Assembly: GCA_900618425.1 (NCBI GenBank)
Contig: UZAN01041577.1
Coordinates: 1-57,126 of the forward strand
Length of the DNA: 57,126 bases
Reading direction: 5' to 3'
From: Echinostoma caproni
Lineage: Eukaryota; Platyhelminthes; Trematoda; Plagiorchiida; Echinostomatidae
The notes below the pieces were generated by a model, which saw nothing but the letters and a program-made list of their open reading frames with translations, searched no databases and was not told where the DNA came from. Position numbers and translations under genes: made by a program. Below, one piece after another: positions 23,301 to 34,764 of this stretch. The first letter of the stretch is position 1, and each line of letters begins with the position of its first letter.

Positions 23301-26300
23301 GAGATGCAGCGAAATCGTCCAGGACATAAATCGTGCAATGTTGTTATACTGGCTTCTGTTTTCAAATTTATCACCGGAAAAACTTGTTTCAACTTCTGTT
23401 AGAAATCCATAAATACACGTAGTCCGTTGCGCACAAAGACATGCTGGTAATAGAAACTTACTGAGTAGGTACACATTCACCTAAGCACTTTATAAACACG
23501 TCCAGAAGTTGTTTTCAGAAATGTTTTAGACTCATCCTCTACATGTTTTCGTGGCACTTACCCCATAGGTGGAATTGATTAGTCTGAAGAATCACAATAA
23601 CTTAAGCAATCTGGCTAATCAGACAACTTCAAAGCACTAGGTTGAAGCATCAACGAATGCCAAATCAGAACACGCTTATTGATCAACTAGGGTCTTAATA
23701 ATGAAAAATTTGCGCAGTGTTCTATCAAATACGTTGTTATTATAAATCTTCATTTGGTTTTTCTTGTAGAATCTTTGTTATTCGAAGCTCTAACAGGTGG
23801 GCTCAGCTGTTCCTGTTTTCAGGACTAATATTATCCTTGTTTTTGTTGTCAACATTGCTTACACCGGATCTCACCTGTCTTTTTTTTGACTGAGTGCAAG
23901 ATAGCAGCAGCAGGTACAATTGCGTCTAAAATAGTGCGGTCCCTCCAGATTATCAGCATACAATTTATTTTCCGCAAGATTATAGAGGAAACTATTTCAG
24001 CTTTTACGACAGAGCAAAAACCGAACACACCAATTTGGTCGTTTTCAGACAAAAAAAAATTATAGAATATGAAGACAATTTTCACGAACTGGCTCGTGTG
24101 AAAAGAGAGGCAAATCTGACTGGGAATAAAATACTGGGCTGATCAGAACACAGCTCTCACAGAGCTAAGTTTCTTATTTAAATAGGTCTTAGACAAGTGG
24201 GTCAGCGTTGGGTTGGATCTTCGGTTCACCGGTCTTACGAAAATTTACCAAATGAACTTGGTCGTATTGTGTGGGCATAGTCTCAGTGACCGGTTCAATA
24301 AACACCATTTGGCGATTCGACCCCTCTTGCCTACATCGCAAATCAACTATAGCTTAGTAAAACTCACCTTTGGCGCATTCATTGAATTCATCTTACCGTG
24401 ACTGAGAACATAGTGCGGCCACTTTAGATATTCTATTTCCCTTTTGATTGATGTGCTGTAATCAGAAACCGTCAGTCGGTGTTTCTGAGCATCTAGAAGA
24501 GTATTAGAGAAAGAGTAATGTGCAGTTTGCCATAAATGTCCGGTCACTAGGGCTAACGGTTTCCTAAAGGCAATGCATTGTTAAAGGGCTCGCCCATCAT
24601 AGGGCTTAGTGCCTGCTTGCTTTTTACCCCAAAGTTTATCAACTACAATTTCCGAAGTGAACACCTATTTTTTAATCTTTGACGTTTGCATTGCAGATGA
24701 GGTAGTCATTGACTTTAAACAAGTTCTAAACATTTCGGATCAGATACACATACTGCACAGTTCACACCAGATGGTGAGAAAGAAAAATGCTCCATTTTTT
24801 CAATTTATTGATTTCAGTTGACATGGCCAGTTCAGTTGAGTGTAGTAAAGTCGACAGCAATTGTGCCTTTGTTAGGCAGTGCATTGTGATATCGGTCAAT
24901 CACAAGCACAAGTTTATACCAGGTGTGGTAGATCTGGCCAAGAGGAACTGTTCACTGAAGGAGTTTAAAAATAATTCGGGCGTTGCACTTTTGAAGAAGG
25001 TTAACTAAAACAAGTTCATAAAATATCATGGGTCAACAAAACTACCATGAAGCAAAAAACATCATCAACTTCTAGAGCACTAACACCACCACTTTTTTGG
25101 ATGGTTTCCTCACTCTTATTGGTTGCTCCTTAAGGGCTCAATAATCAATTGCTGCCTCCCTACACGCCTTGTGGTTCGATGGATTTGTAATGCTTATGAG
25201 ACCCAACCGGGTAGAAATATTTATATAGTGNAGCTTTTCAGAACATGTTTCGTTTACTCCGTACACGACGGAATTCACATGAAGAGAAAGTGTTTCTGTC
25301 AACTACATTCATGCAAATATAAAAAGCATAAAATGCAATTTTGAGATCTAAATAGGCATCTGTAATTTAGTTAATGTGCTTATGATTTTCCCTCCTAGCA
25401 GTACACACAATGAAATGCGTGCATAAGCTAGATCAGGTTAGCAGCTGATAGCGCACACCATTGATGGTAGACCCACTTAGTCAAGAGGGAATTTCTGTAA
25501 ACTCGGTTGCGCAAAGGATCATCGTCCCTTGCCAGGCTCAGGGAAATTTTTATTTCTTACATCTCACAGCCTCTGAGTGGTTTTTTGCACGGATATTGAC
25601 CAGCATATCTCAAATATCTATAACTAAAGTACGCGAATCCTCTTCTTATCCTAGTTTTTTATACAACCACGTGGACGTTCGTGATTTGAATCCAGTCGTA
25701 GATATATGTTAAAAACCTCGGAGGATTTTTGGGTGCGATCGTTTTGCTGTAAATTATTTTAAAATGTGGGCCGGAACAAAATGCCCACGTTGCACATTTA
25801 CGGATACAATTGAACTGGTCACTATTGTGAGGCTGGTTGAAAAAAATATATAAATTGTCCTGGTCTCGTACTGTCGTCGTTTTCATTTAAAACAGAGCAA
25901 ACATGTATGAGTTCTCCTAAAAGTTTCTAGCATATAGTTAGCGTTGTATCAAATTCCAAATTTCACATCAATAGCAAATATGTACAGGTCGCGCGACAGA
26001 TTACCTTACATGTCGATAAAATGATCACAAGAGACTGTTTGTTCACAATAAACCTGTTGAGTGATGGTGCCAATTATACTGTAGATGTATGTATGACTAG
26101 GTGTGTCTCGGATTTTTATCGAAGCAAAGTCATTCACTTGATTAGCGCCTCCATGGCGAGAACCATACTGATTGCTAAATGCATTGAGGTTTTATTATAA
26201 ATTTTTAATGACGAGCGAACTCATCTGTCATTTTGATTTGAGATAAATGCCGCCATTGAATCGGAAAAAATATGCGTTATTTATCTCGGTACCAACTGAT

Positions 26301-26985
26301 CAGATTTGAATGTATGAATGTCCTTTGGATGTATTTTGCCATACTTTGATCTATCATGCACAACGATACGCCTTCACTATCGGTAACACGTTTTGTCGTG
26401 CTCATTCCTATGCACAATCGGAATGATACAAAGGACCCGGATGATTCAAATGATTTGTTCCAAAGACTGATTCGTTTTCAAAGCCGCGGTCAAACGTAAA
26501 TCGCTTTTCAGATTACTGGTCACTTTACAGCTGCACGTTAAACAAACAGAACCCGAGGGGAAGTACTAACGGTTTGACTTTTCGAGAAATTGTCAAGCAG
26601 CTTGAATGTTGTCAGGTAGAGCCAAGCAGACTTCGGTCATAACTTGGTACAGTGTTTGCATTACGGCTTCATGGTATGAGAATACCTCAGGCTGTATTTT
26701 CTTCAAATGCGGAAATCTATCAAAGAAACCACGATTACAAATAGCTCAATTAATTATTGGTTCTTTCTTTATTGCTTTTTGTCAACGGTGGTATGTAATT
26801 CAAATAAATGATTGAAAACTAAATGAATGAAAGATTTTAACAGTGCATAGATCAAACTATTGTACATGTAATGTATCACCGTCGGGTGTCCATCAAGATG
26901 AGACCGTGGCTTGACGTGGTTTAATGGATTGTGCACCTCTCTGACACAACGAGCTAAACAGGATGTCTTTTGGCAAACTGCAGAT
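20311..26985. other. 6.7 kb without a supportable gene
   Basis: Short frames only. The minus-strand frame at 22398-22165 has protein-like composition but no recognised family and no clear splice pair. A single N at 25231 marks an unresolved base. No further mobile-element motif was found by eye. Confidence 0.4.
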
Positions 26986-27549
26986 CTAATCATACCTGAG
27001 AGGTCGAAGGGTAGAGGTCAGACAAAGTCCAGTCTCCTGATCCTCCAAGCTAGGAGTTCGATTCGAGGTAACATCTCAGTCAGTAAAATGGTAGAGGAGT
27101 GATAGATCCAGGTAAATGGGCCTCTACTTCACTTTACCCGCTGCCTTTGCGGTTAGGTTCTTGTTAGAACTAAAGGCTTTAGACGAGAACCATAACCGTT
27201 CTCCTGCTTAGTGGCTGGACACCCTGGCAGTACCCGTCCATCAAACGCAAATTCATACACAAACAAAAAATAATTCCAAAGTGCATCGGTCGTCGTGCAG
27301 GATAGTTAGGACAAAGCTGCCCATTGCATCGAGCGGGGTGGGTAGTGATAGGTGGGTCACTGCTCACATATCCCAAACTTTATTTAACTCTTTTTATTCC
27401 GTTCCCAACCATCTCGCTTTACCCCTTCTTCCAACCCATAACATTCCCTCAGACAACGTGCTCGTCAATTGCCAAAGTTCGTCGTTAAGTAACACGGTAA
27501 GCAGTTTAGCACAAAATAGATAGCAGATTCTGAAGCCTCGTTGAACACT

Positions 27550-28133
27550 GAATCTGAGAGCCTTCAACGTGAGGATACTGATGCAGGTAGGTCAACAAGC
27601 GTGACTAGCGAGTACAATAAACTTTTTGGGATCGACGTTTGCTGCGTATCGGAGACAAGAATCCAGGATCTTAGTACTATAAACCACTTATGTGCACCGG
27701 GATAGCCTTTGAGGTTCTTCCTCCGCACGTCAGGTGATGACAAGGCCCGTTTAATAAGCCAGCGTGGTGTGGGCATTGTACTGAATAATACAGCCGAAGC
27801 CACACTACTCGATTAGATCCCCGTCAACAGCCGCTTAGGTGCGATGCGGCTCCAAGGGTCTGTCAGCGTCCAGAAGGGAAGCAACACCAAAATATGTTTG
27901 GTCATCATTTCAGCGTATGCATTCATCGACTGCGGTTCTGACGCACAAAAGGACGAGTTTTATGATAAACTCACCGAACTCATTCGATTGAGCCGGAGCT
28001 CGGGTATAGTTGTTCTCGCAGGAGATTTTTACCCTCAATTTGGAAAACTGAGTACGTCGGAAGCTTGGCTTGGTAGTCATTGTGCTCTGCTCTACCAGCG
28101 AGCAGATACTGGTGATCGACTTCTTAAGTTCTG
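27550..28133 (+). pseudogene. AP-endonuclease domain of the R1 LINE
   Basis: LRAFNVRIL opens the domain, followed after a frame change by GIDVCCVSETRIQDLS, whose glutamate is the metal-binding residue of AP-like nucleases. Then come RGVGIVLN, IISAYAFIDC (the Y of the SAYAP motif is kept, the P is lost) and VVLAGDFYPQFGK. In active family members the last motif reads GDFN; here the catalytic asparagine is tyrosine. After NFRH-like remnants near 28165 the usual C-terminal third, with the SDH motif, is missing and the sequence jumps to the linker. The protein would have nicked genomic DNA to prime reverse transcription. Confidence 0.75.
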
Positions 28134-28249
28134 AGCAGACCATCATCTGTTCCTGTTCAGCACCAACTTCCGACACAGCTCTCAACGGACAGCAACGTGG
28201 CTAGTGCTCGTTTTGAATCAGAACTAGTGTAAAAGCTAAACGCGCTGCG

Positions 28250-28732
28250 GGGTGGTTTTGTAGAGAATCGGTGGCATCAGGTTAGTTCAGCGATGCACTC
28301 CGCAGCGGAGGTTGCTTGTGGATCTGAAGCGGTAGCTCGCCCAAGGTATTGGATATCTGATCAGTCAGTAGCACTGATGGGGGAAAAGCTGCAAATCCCC
28401 ACCGCCCGGGATAAAGGTAGGGGTACGTATTGTCTGCAACGACAACTCAAGAAAAGCCTTAAGAAAGACCGTGAGAACTGGTGGACAACTACAGCTAGTG
28501 AAATGGAAGTAGCAGCTGCATCCGGGAATAGTTAAAGACCGTTCCAACTGATACGCAACACTGGAGGTCGGAGATCCACAGTTAGTCAAACAATCTGCGA
28601 CAAAAGCGAGCAAGCTATTCATGATAAGGAACAACGGCTTGACCGGTGGGAGGAGTACTTCAACGAACAGTTCGGTTGGCCAGGTGCTTACCAGTCCGTC
28701 TCCGGTGTAGCTGAGGCTCCGTCGGTAGTCAT
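28250..28732 (+). pseudogene. LINE linker between endonuclease and reverse transcriptase
   Basis: An open stretch with RYWISDQSVAL, LKKSLKKDRENWW and EMEVAAASGN, then beyond a TAA at 28533 QLIRNTGGRRSTVSQTI and RLDRWEEYFNEQFGWPGAYQ. This is the conserved segment before RT motif 0 in RTE/CR1-type LINEs. It joins the reverse transcriptase through one further stop and a frame change at about 28733. Confidence 0.7.
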
Positions 28733-29407
28733 TTGAAACTCCTACTGCAGCAGAAGTTCGATATTGCATCCAAACCCTTAAGAGAGGAAAATAGCAGGAC
28801 CGGACGGGCTTCCTCCCACTCTTTTCAGGGTGGGAGGGGGAAGAACGATGATCTCGTAGACTCCATTACTGATTTAATGCGTAGCATATGGTCACACGAG
28901 CACATTCCGTCATCTCGGAGCGAATCACTGATTGTTCCAATTTTTAAGAAAGGATCTCGCAATGACTGCGCAAACCACCGTGCAATATGTTTGATCCCAA
29001 TCATCACCAAGTTACTAGCCTCCATCATAATTCGACGTCTGACACCGTTCAGGAAGGCAAACTTCCGCGAAAAACAAGCAGGACTTCGACCAGGTCGCGT
29101 TTTTATCGATCAAATCTTTACTCTGCACCAAGTCCTCGAGCTACGCCGTACATACGGCCGACGAACGGTTGTCGCGTTCCTTGACCTAAAAAGAGCCTTC
29201 GATACATTTGATCGTAAATCCATTATGGGTTTGTTCCTTCTCAAAGGAAGGTCACAGAAATATGTGAACATATTGAGTTCACTCTACTCACATACTTCTG
29301 GTAGCGTTAGGGTCTACGGCGAGCTGTTTATGTCGTTCATAACTAGCCGCGTTGTTCGTCGTGGGTGCCCTCTTTCGTCATTAATGCTCAATTTCGTCAT
29401 AGACTAA
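28733..29407 (+). pseudogene. R1 LINE reverse transcriptase, fingers and palm, catalytic box lost
   Basis: The 224-codon frame covers RT motifs 0 to B: IVPIFKKGSRNDCANHRAI, LLASIIIRRL, KQAGLRPGRVFIDQIF, VVAFLDLKRAFDTFDR (with the first catalytic aspartate) and RVVRRGCPLSSL. It ends at FVID with a TAA at 29405. The continuation reads VLQNALGGLQN and REKLCD, then NN, then ALDRLANSIAPFGMCFAP. In intact relatives a LEYADD block lies between LCD and the LDRLA part; here it is missing exactly at the NN. The copy cannot polymerise DNA. The ATG at 28733 is not a biological start. Confidence 0.85.
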
Positions 29408-29479
29408 GTACTACAGAACGCACTAGGTGGTCTTCAAAATATCGATATTGAAGGGGCAGATAGAGAAAAGCTGTGCGAT

Positions 29480-29481
29480 NN
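29480..29481. other. Assembly ambiguity (NN) in the LINE catalytic region
   Basis: Two N characters occur exactly where the YADD block of the R1 reverse transcriptase should be. The missing ~50 bases could be an assembly join rather than a real deletion. Confidence 0.8.
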
Positions 29482-29559
29482 AAAAGTGCACTTGACAGAT
29501 TAGCAAATTCTATCGCTCCGTTCGGCATGTGCTTTGCACCTTCAATGTGCAAAGTAATG

Positions 29560-30240
29560 CTGTAAGACTGGGTGTCGCCGAGTCTTGTTCTTAACCCAGA
29601 TGATCAGGAATTAGCTGAAGTTGACTGCTTCTCGTACTTAGGGGGCTGCGTGACCATAGACGGTAGCGCATCACAGGAGATAACCGCCCGTATTTTCAAG
29701 GCTCGAGTAGCATACGCAGGACTAAAACACCTGTGGCGGCGACGTGACGTTTCACCGAAGTTGAAAAGTTGCGTATACTGCACCACTGTACGATCAGTTC
29801 TGCTTTACGGTAGTGAGACCTTAAATTTGCGGATACAAGACACCTGTCGTTTAGCAGTGTTCGAAAATCAATGCTTACGTAGTCTGGTCCAGGTTGGATG
29901 GAGCGAGCAGGTTAGTAATCTAGAAGTAAGTCGTCAGGTGTTTGAGAATGCATCGAACAAAAACTCGCTATCTCATCGAATCCAGTTCAATAGGCTCCGT
30001 TGGTTAGGACACGTTTTGCGTATGTGGGACGGTCGCTTACCACAGCGCGCCTTATTAGCAGTGGTTCTTGTAGACTGGTGAAAGCCGTGTGGACGCCAGC
30101 AGATGACGTGGAGACGAGGTATGAAGAAATGCGCGGAGCGATTAGGTAGAGTAGGTGTCTCTCGGCTTCCGAGTTGGGATCCAAAAGACTCCATAATCGC
30201 ATGGTAGGAGACACTGAAGGTCAAGTCTGCGAACCGACAG
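29560..30240 (+). pseudogene. R1 LINE C-terminal region
   Basis: FSYLGGCVTIDGSASQEI, AGLKHLWRRRDVS, SVLLYGSETLNLRI, RSLVQVGWSEQVSN and RLRWLGHVLRMWDGRLPQRA follow the reverse transcriptase thumb, in the order usual for RTE-clade proteins. A TGA at 30079 interrupts the region, after which the same frame continues with MTWRRGMKKCAERLGRVGVS and NRQQWRSC. The function of this region in the family is poorly defined; it probably contributes to RNA or DNA binding. Confidence 0.8.
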
Positions 30241-30490
30241 CAACGGCGATCATGCTGTCACTTCTCATCAAACCAGAGTGTGTGAAATAGTATGTATGCA
30301 CAGTTGGACTGTGTACTCTGTGTGTTGACCACAGTGATTCGCCTTCTTTTCCCGTCCCTAACAGTAAGTCCAATCCCTATCCTCCTTACTGATTCTCACT
30401 TACTTTGTATGCAACGTGAGTTCGGCAGCGATCGGTGACGTTCGCTTCACTATATTACGCTGTACAATGATGACGACGATGATACGATTA

Positions 30491-33245
30491 GTTAAAATGG
30501 GCAATTATATTGCGCGACCCAAATCCGCAACACTACAAGACAACGGACAAAAGCTGATTATAAGGAACGCAGTGAACACCTTAAGGGAATGCCCACACAC
30601 GCATACAGCAGTTACAATACATGCAACAGGATTTCTGGAACGCGTCTCATGTTCCACTCCAAGTGATTGCTTATTACGTTACACGCCTGACGTTTTGTGA
30701 ACAAAAAGGACTGCCCAGGAGACCAAAGATAACATCACTCACGATCTTCTTTCCTTAACCACCTGATGAGCTGAGGTTTCATTTAACTTCTATTTATCAT
30801 CCCCGAAAATCGTGAACTCCGTGTTTGAACAGTTTTCGACATCATCATCACCGCTTCAGCATTGTGCACTACTTCGGGTATCAACTGAACATTTGACTTA
30901 TTCTTGATCGATCAGCCCATTTCGTTTAACTCGCAAAGGTGTCGTTTGGAATCCATCCTCAATCCCTCTTTATAAGGCATTGATTGTGACTACTAGTCTA
31001 ATGGGTTTAGTTTTGTTAGTTAGATTCGTTGATTAATTGAACCGATCATGGTAGTTCTCATCATCGTGTTTGCACCACTGCTAGCCGATATGGTATCCAA
31101 TAACGTCCTTCTCCCAGTGGGACCTTAATCATACTTTGTCTCGTGTTTAAAAATCGATCACGATTCGATTCGGGTAGTGGTGAATGACATTTTACATTGC
31201 TCCTCTATTTTTTTGTACTCCCGGGAAAAGCAGAGAAGACAATTTTAGTTCATTTCTCTTGCGAGATATCAATCTTTGCATACTGTCTACTTATGAGTTG
31301 GCCTAAGGTGGCTGGAAAGTAATTTCGAGTCCGAATTTAAACGATTTGTAATCTTTAAAGAAAATAATTGTCGTCGTTGGTTGAAGTTTTGGTGAAGAAT
31401 AAACTCTCTTGTCCGTAATTCGAAGAGTGTAACTTAGATTGAAAGTTTGACTGATTCATCAGAATTAACGAAAATACTTTCAGTTCAGGTTTGTTATTAT
31501 CTAATTCCGCAACTAAAGTTTTTTCGGAAACTATTTTTCAAGCCTCATTATTCCTTATACAAGAAAGGAAAACAGGGACATAAAATGCATCAAGACCATT
31601 CAAACGAAACATTTTTCATCTCTGATACCCATTTTTTTGTTCACAATCCTTGATGATAAAAAATATGCTTTTAGATTAAGTAAATTTTCTTTGCGGACAC
31701 ATGATGNACATGATGTGAAATGAATTACCCTGATACACATCAGGTACTTCAAAGATAGTAGAAATCTTCTTGCACACTGTAACTCAACCACAAAATTATT
31801 GGTTCTGAAGCAAGTGATAAGGTTTTGGGGATGTATGTAGAAATGTCTGACGAATTTGAATTAATCACGCTTTCTATGTATTAATTCCATTGCTTCGGTT
31901 GTAGGTTGTAAATTTTCGTTCGTCTGAGAAGTTTTTATCCATTTTACAATTACGAGTTGTTAAGAATTTTCATTATTTACATTTTCCGGAGTAAGTTGAC
32001 CCGCATTCCATTCCTCGAGTTAGTCTGCAGATTGACCGATAACCACCCACCCACAAACATGCTAATCAGGCAGTTGGGCATTGCTCGATAGCGCACATCT
32101 AATCATCATCACTTGGTGAGTAGGCGCCTGAATCATTGGGTGCGGTTATGAGTCAACTACGATGAATCGAACAGTATTTCGTGCACTGTGAGCAAACTGT
32201 GCCGTTGGTCAGAACATGTTTAGCACCACTCCACTCACTGTGGCATTTCTCTACCCGATTTGAATGTCCTCACGTGTGCATACCACTATCGGAATGACTC
32301 ACAAGGTTTGTGTGTTGGTTGACCTCATGTGTCAGAACAAACTACTGGTTGGCAAATCTTTAGGACTCAAGAAACCGGTAAAAGTCAACCGCATTCATTT
32401 TCAAATGAGGATAAAATTCAGTGGAATATGCGTTACCCCGATACATCCCTTTATTCCCGAGTAACCTTTAAAATAGGTATTTTCAGTCCGCCGAACTGTA
32501 AAATCAGTACAACTTCCGATAACAGGAATTCTAAACATGGTGGCCCCTAAAAGTGTATTAAACATTTGGTTGTCATCCAGTAGTTTGCCTCCCAAGGGTG
32601 AACAGTTGGTAACATCTGCAGAGCCGTAATTGTTTAGTTCAGTTCGTGAAATATCAAATAAAGTTTGATTTCAAAGGCTGTCACATATTTTAACACCCTT
32701 GAAAGGAACTTCGGAGTAACAACATCAAAAAATTATTTAGAAATGTAAGATATATATTACCGTGAGAACGTCTCTTGAATTATTCGATCAGAGTTCACAG
32801 GTTTAAAGTACTGTGCATGAAACTGAACGAAGCAAGCAAGCAAATAAAATACGGCATTCTCATATTGATATAGCCATTCACCCAGTGCTTTGATCAGTAA
32901 TCACTTAGCGCGCAGATAAGAAATTTAAACATCATCCAGAACGATCGTAGTTTGAGCCACAGCAAGGAAATGAGACTGGTACGCCCAGTTGTTCATTCCC
33001 AACCAATATAAAACAATCGTTCAGAGGTCATCAAAAGAGCATCAAAGACCATCACAAAAATTTCCATCTGAACTATGAGATATTGTCTACAGTTTCACTT
33101 TTCACAACCATTAATCATGCACTTTCTTGCGTCGGTTTTGGCTGCTGTCTTTTGGACGTCCATTTGGATAAAGGACAAGGATGAATATTGGAATGATGAA
33201 AGCCAATTGAAGCAGAAGATAGAGAATTCATATAGACTGGTGTTA
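30491..33245. other. 2.7 kb without a gene; N at 31707 between short direct repeats
   Basis: No family is recognisable. The N at 31707 is flanked on both sides by ACATGATG, so contig ends may overlap there. Confidence 0.4.
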
Positions 33246-33593
33246 AGATAATAATGAGTAGATGCATGAGCTGCACTGTTTGCGACATCCAACCATAACG
33301 CTCCCTGTCTCTAACCATCGGCGAACATCATCTCGCGGTCCTCAACCGGGGAGCCTAACGGGACCTATGCGACCTAGTCTCTTGGTTAGGGTTTTCATAC
33401 CATCATGCTGGGTCTTCGTTTGACCACCCTTGATTTTTTTTTCCAACCGCTACCTGCCTCGGCAAACTATCTGGTGACATGCGTAACACATGACCCATGC
33501 AGGGTAATCTATGAAGGTCGCCTACCAGAATCGTGCAATGCAACTTAGACTGTGTTCGAACACCGATAATCTATTTTTATCCTATTCCTGTAA

Positions 33594-33733
33594 CGGCCAA
33601 GTCTCTGCACCGTAAAGCAGAACTGCTACTACTAATACTACAACTACTTGATAATAAATAACATAAGAAAGCTTCCATGCAATTATTACCTTCGCCTCGA
33701 ATAGCCAAGTTCATGCACCATAGAGCAGGACTG
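33594..33733 (-). repeat. Direct repeat of the LINE VLLYGA.TW segment around a CTA-rich insert
   Basis: Bases 33702-33733 and 33594-33626 are imperfect direct repeats of about 32 bases, both coding the VLLYGA.TW motif of the R2 LINE. Between them lies a short CTA/ACTACT-rich simple-sequence stretch (about 33627-33650) and unrelated DNA. One motif per element is normal. Confidence 0.6.
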
Positions 33734-33961
33734 GCCGAACTGCTGCAGCATACACTCGACTCTTCACAGACAGCCGGATATCACAACGGCATCACAAATG
33801 TCTCAAATTGGCAAAGGCCAACCGAGCCTTTTGTATACACTAAGACCCTTCATCTGTGATACGTCCGCCAGTTGAGATATAGCTGCTCAGATGGCAAACT
33901 TTATCCACTTCCTCTGCTACTTCCCAGTCAGGGTGAAGCTGGGGGCTGGACCAAACCAATT

Positions 33962-34638
33962 TTATAGCAACATTTTATACTTTGAAGGTGCAAAATGCAT
34001 ACTGAACTCAACTATCATAGCACTCAAACTATCCAGAAAAGCTTGCAACTTACCCATATCTTCAGTTAGTAGCAAAATGTCGTCTGTATACTCTAGATCA
34101 GACAGTCTGACACCTGGGAGTAAAGGGATACCGCGATCCTCGTACGAGGATAGGGCTGTTTTAAGAATCAAATCTATCACAAAGTTAGATAAGAACGGAG
34201 AGAGAGCAACTCTGACGAACACCACTTTCTGCAGTGAACTCGAATGTAAAAATACCGTAACCTCCGACCCGGATTCGGCTATTAGTATAAGGGGATCGTA
34301 AAATAGAAATAAACTTCTCGGGGACACCGTTTAATGACGTAGCGCCAGAGTTTGGAGCGGTTGACTGAATCGAAAGCCATCTTCAGATTTAGGGAGATAA
34401 AAATGGTGGGTCTGCGAAAGGAGTGTCTGTGTTCTAGAATTTGACGAAGAGAGAAGATTTGGTCGGTACAACCTCGACTAGGTCTAACACCGGTCTGGTT
34501 CTCACGCGTGCACTTTTCATGTGCGGCAAACAACCGATGGAGTATAATACCAGAGAGAGAGACGATGTTGATCAAACGAATTCCTCTGTGATTTTCACCA
34601 GAGGACCTGTCGCCTTCCTCGTAAATCGGTATGATCAC
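33962..34638 (-). pseudogene. R2 LINE reverse transcriptase in two frames
   Basis: Two overlapping open pieces (34638-34282 and 34327-33962) together span RT motifs 0 to D. The first has the SLNLKMAFDSV motif A with its aspartate; the second has the SLSPFLSNFVID motif B end and YTDD motif C. A single-base shift around 34325 separates them: the bases between still read PEKFISILRS and GVRQ in the intermediate frame. The alanine-to-threonine change inside YADD leaves both aspartates, so the frameshift rather than the box is the main lesion. Confidence 0.78.
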
Positions 34639-34764
34639 CGATTCACACCATTTAGTCGGGACCTGTTCCCGACAGCAGCATTGCTAATTGGACAGTATTT
34701 CTGCCACTCTTCGAAGGTTGTACACAAAGCAGGATTAGATTGATTTGGCATGTCAAATAATGTC

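Larger units (their letters stand above)
26990..30490 (+). mobile_element. RTE-type LINE, family R1, nearly full length, inactive
   Basis: A plus-strand non-LTR element with a 5' leader (about 26990-27545), an AP-type endonuclease (27550-28133), a linker, a reverse transcriptase (28733-29407), a C-terminal region (29560-30240) and a 3' end near 30490, where a GATGACGACGATGAT-like tail starts. Such elements nick DNA with the endonuclease and copy their RNA in place. Damage is heavy: several frame changes, stops after APG and after LLD in the endonuclease, loss of the last third of the endonuclease, and loss of the YADD box at the NN of 29480-29481. The leader contains a B-box-like sequence at 27056-27064. 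The 5' boundary is uncertain by some 100 bases. Confidence 0.8.
33250..34760 (-). mobile_element. RTE-type LINE, family R2, 5'-truncated and decayed
   Basis: Minus strand. The element begins within the reverse transcriptase near 34760 (EEWQKYCP, then IPIYEEGDRSSGENHRGI) and continues with TGVRPSRGCTDQIFSLRQ, IFISLNLKMAFDSVNR, a one-base shift near 34330, GVRQSCSLSPFLSNFVID, and LSDLEYTDDILLLTEDMG. The YADD box reads YTDD. FAPSKYKMLL, two copies of a VLLYGA.TW segment, a WLGHVLRM-like CMGHVLRM and a QTK.QHDGMKTL-like tail follow, reaching about 33250. At least three stops and shifts inactivate it. There is no endonuclease, which fits 5' truncation during insertion. The same family recurs at 48355-49300. 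Confidence 0.8.
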
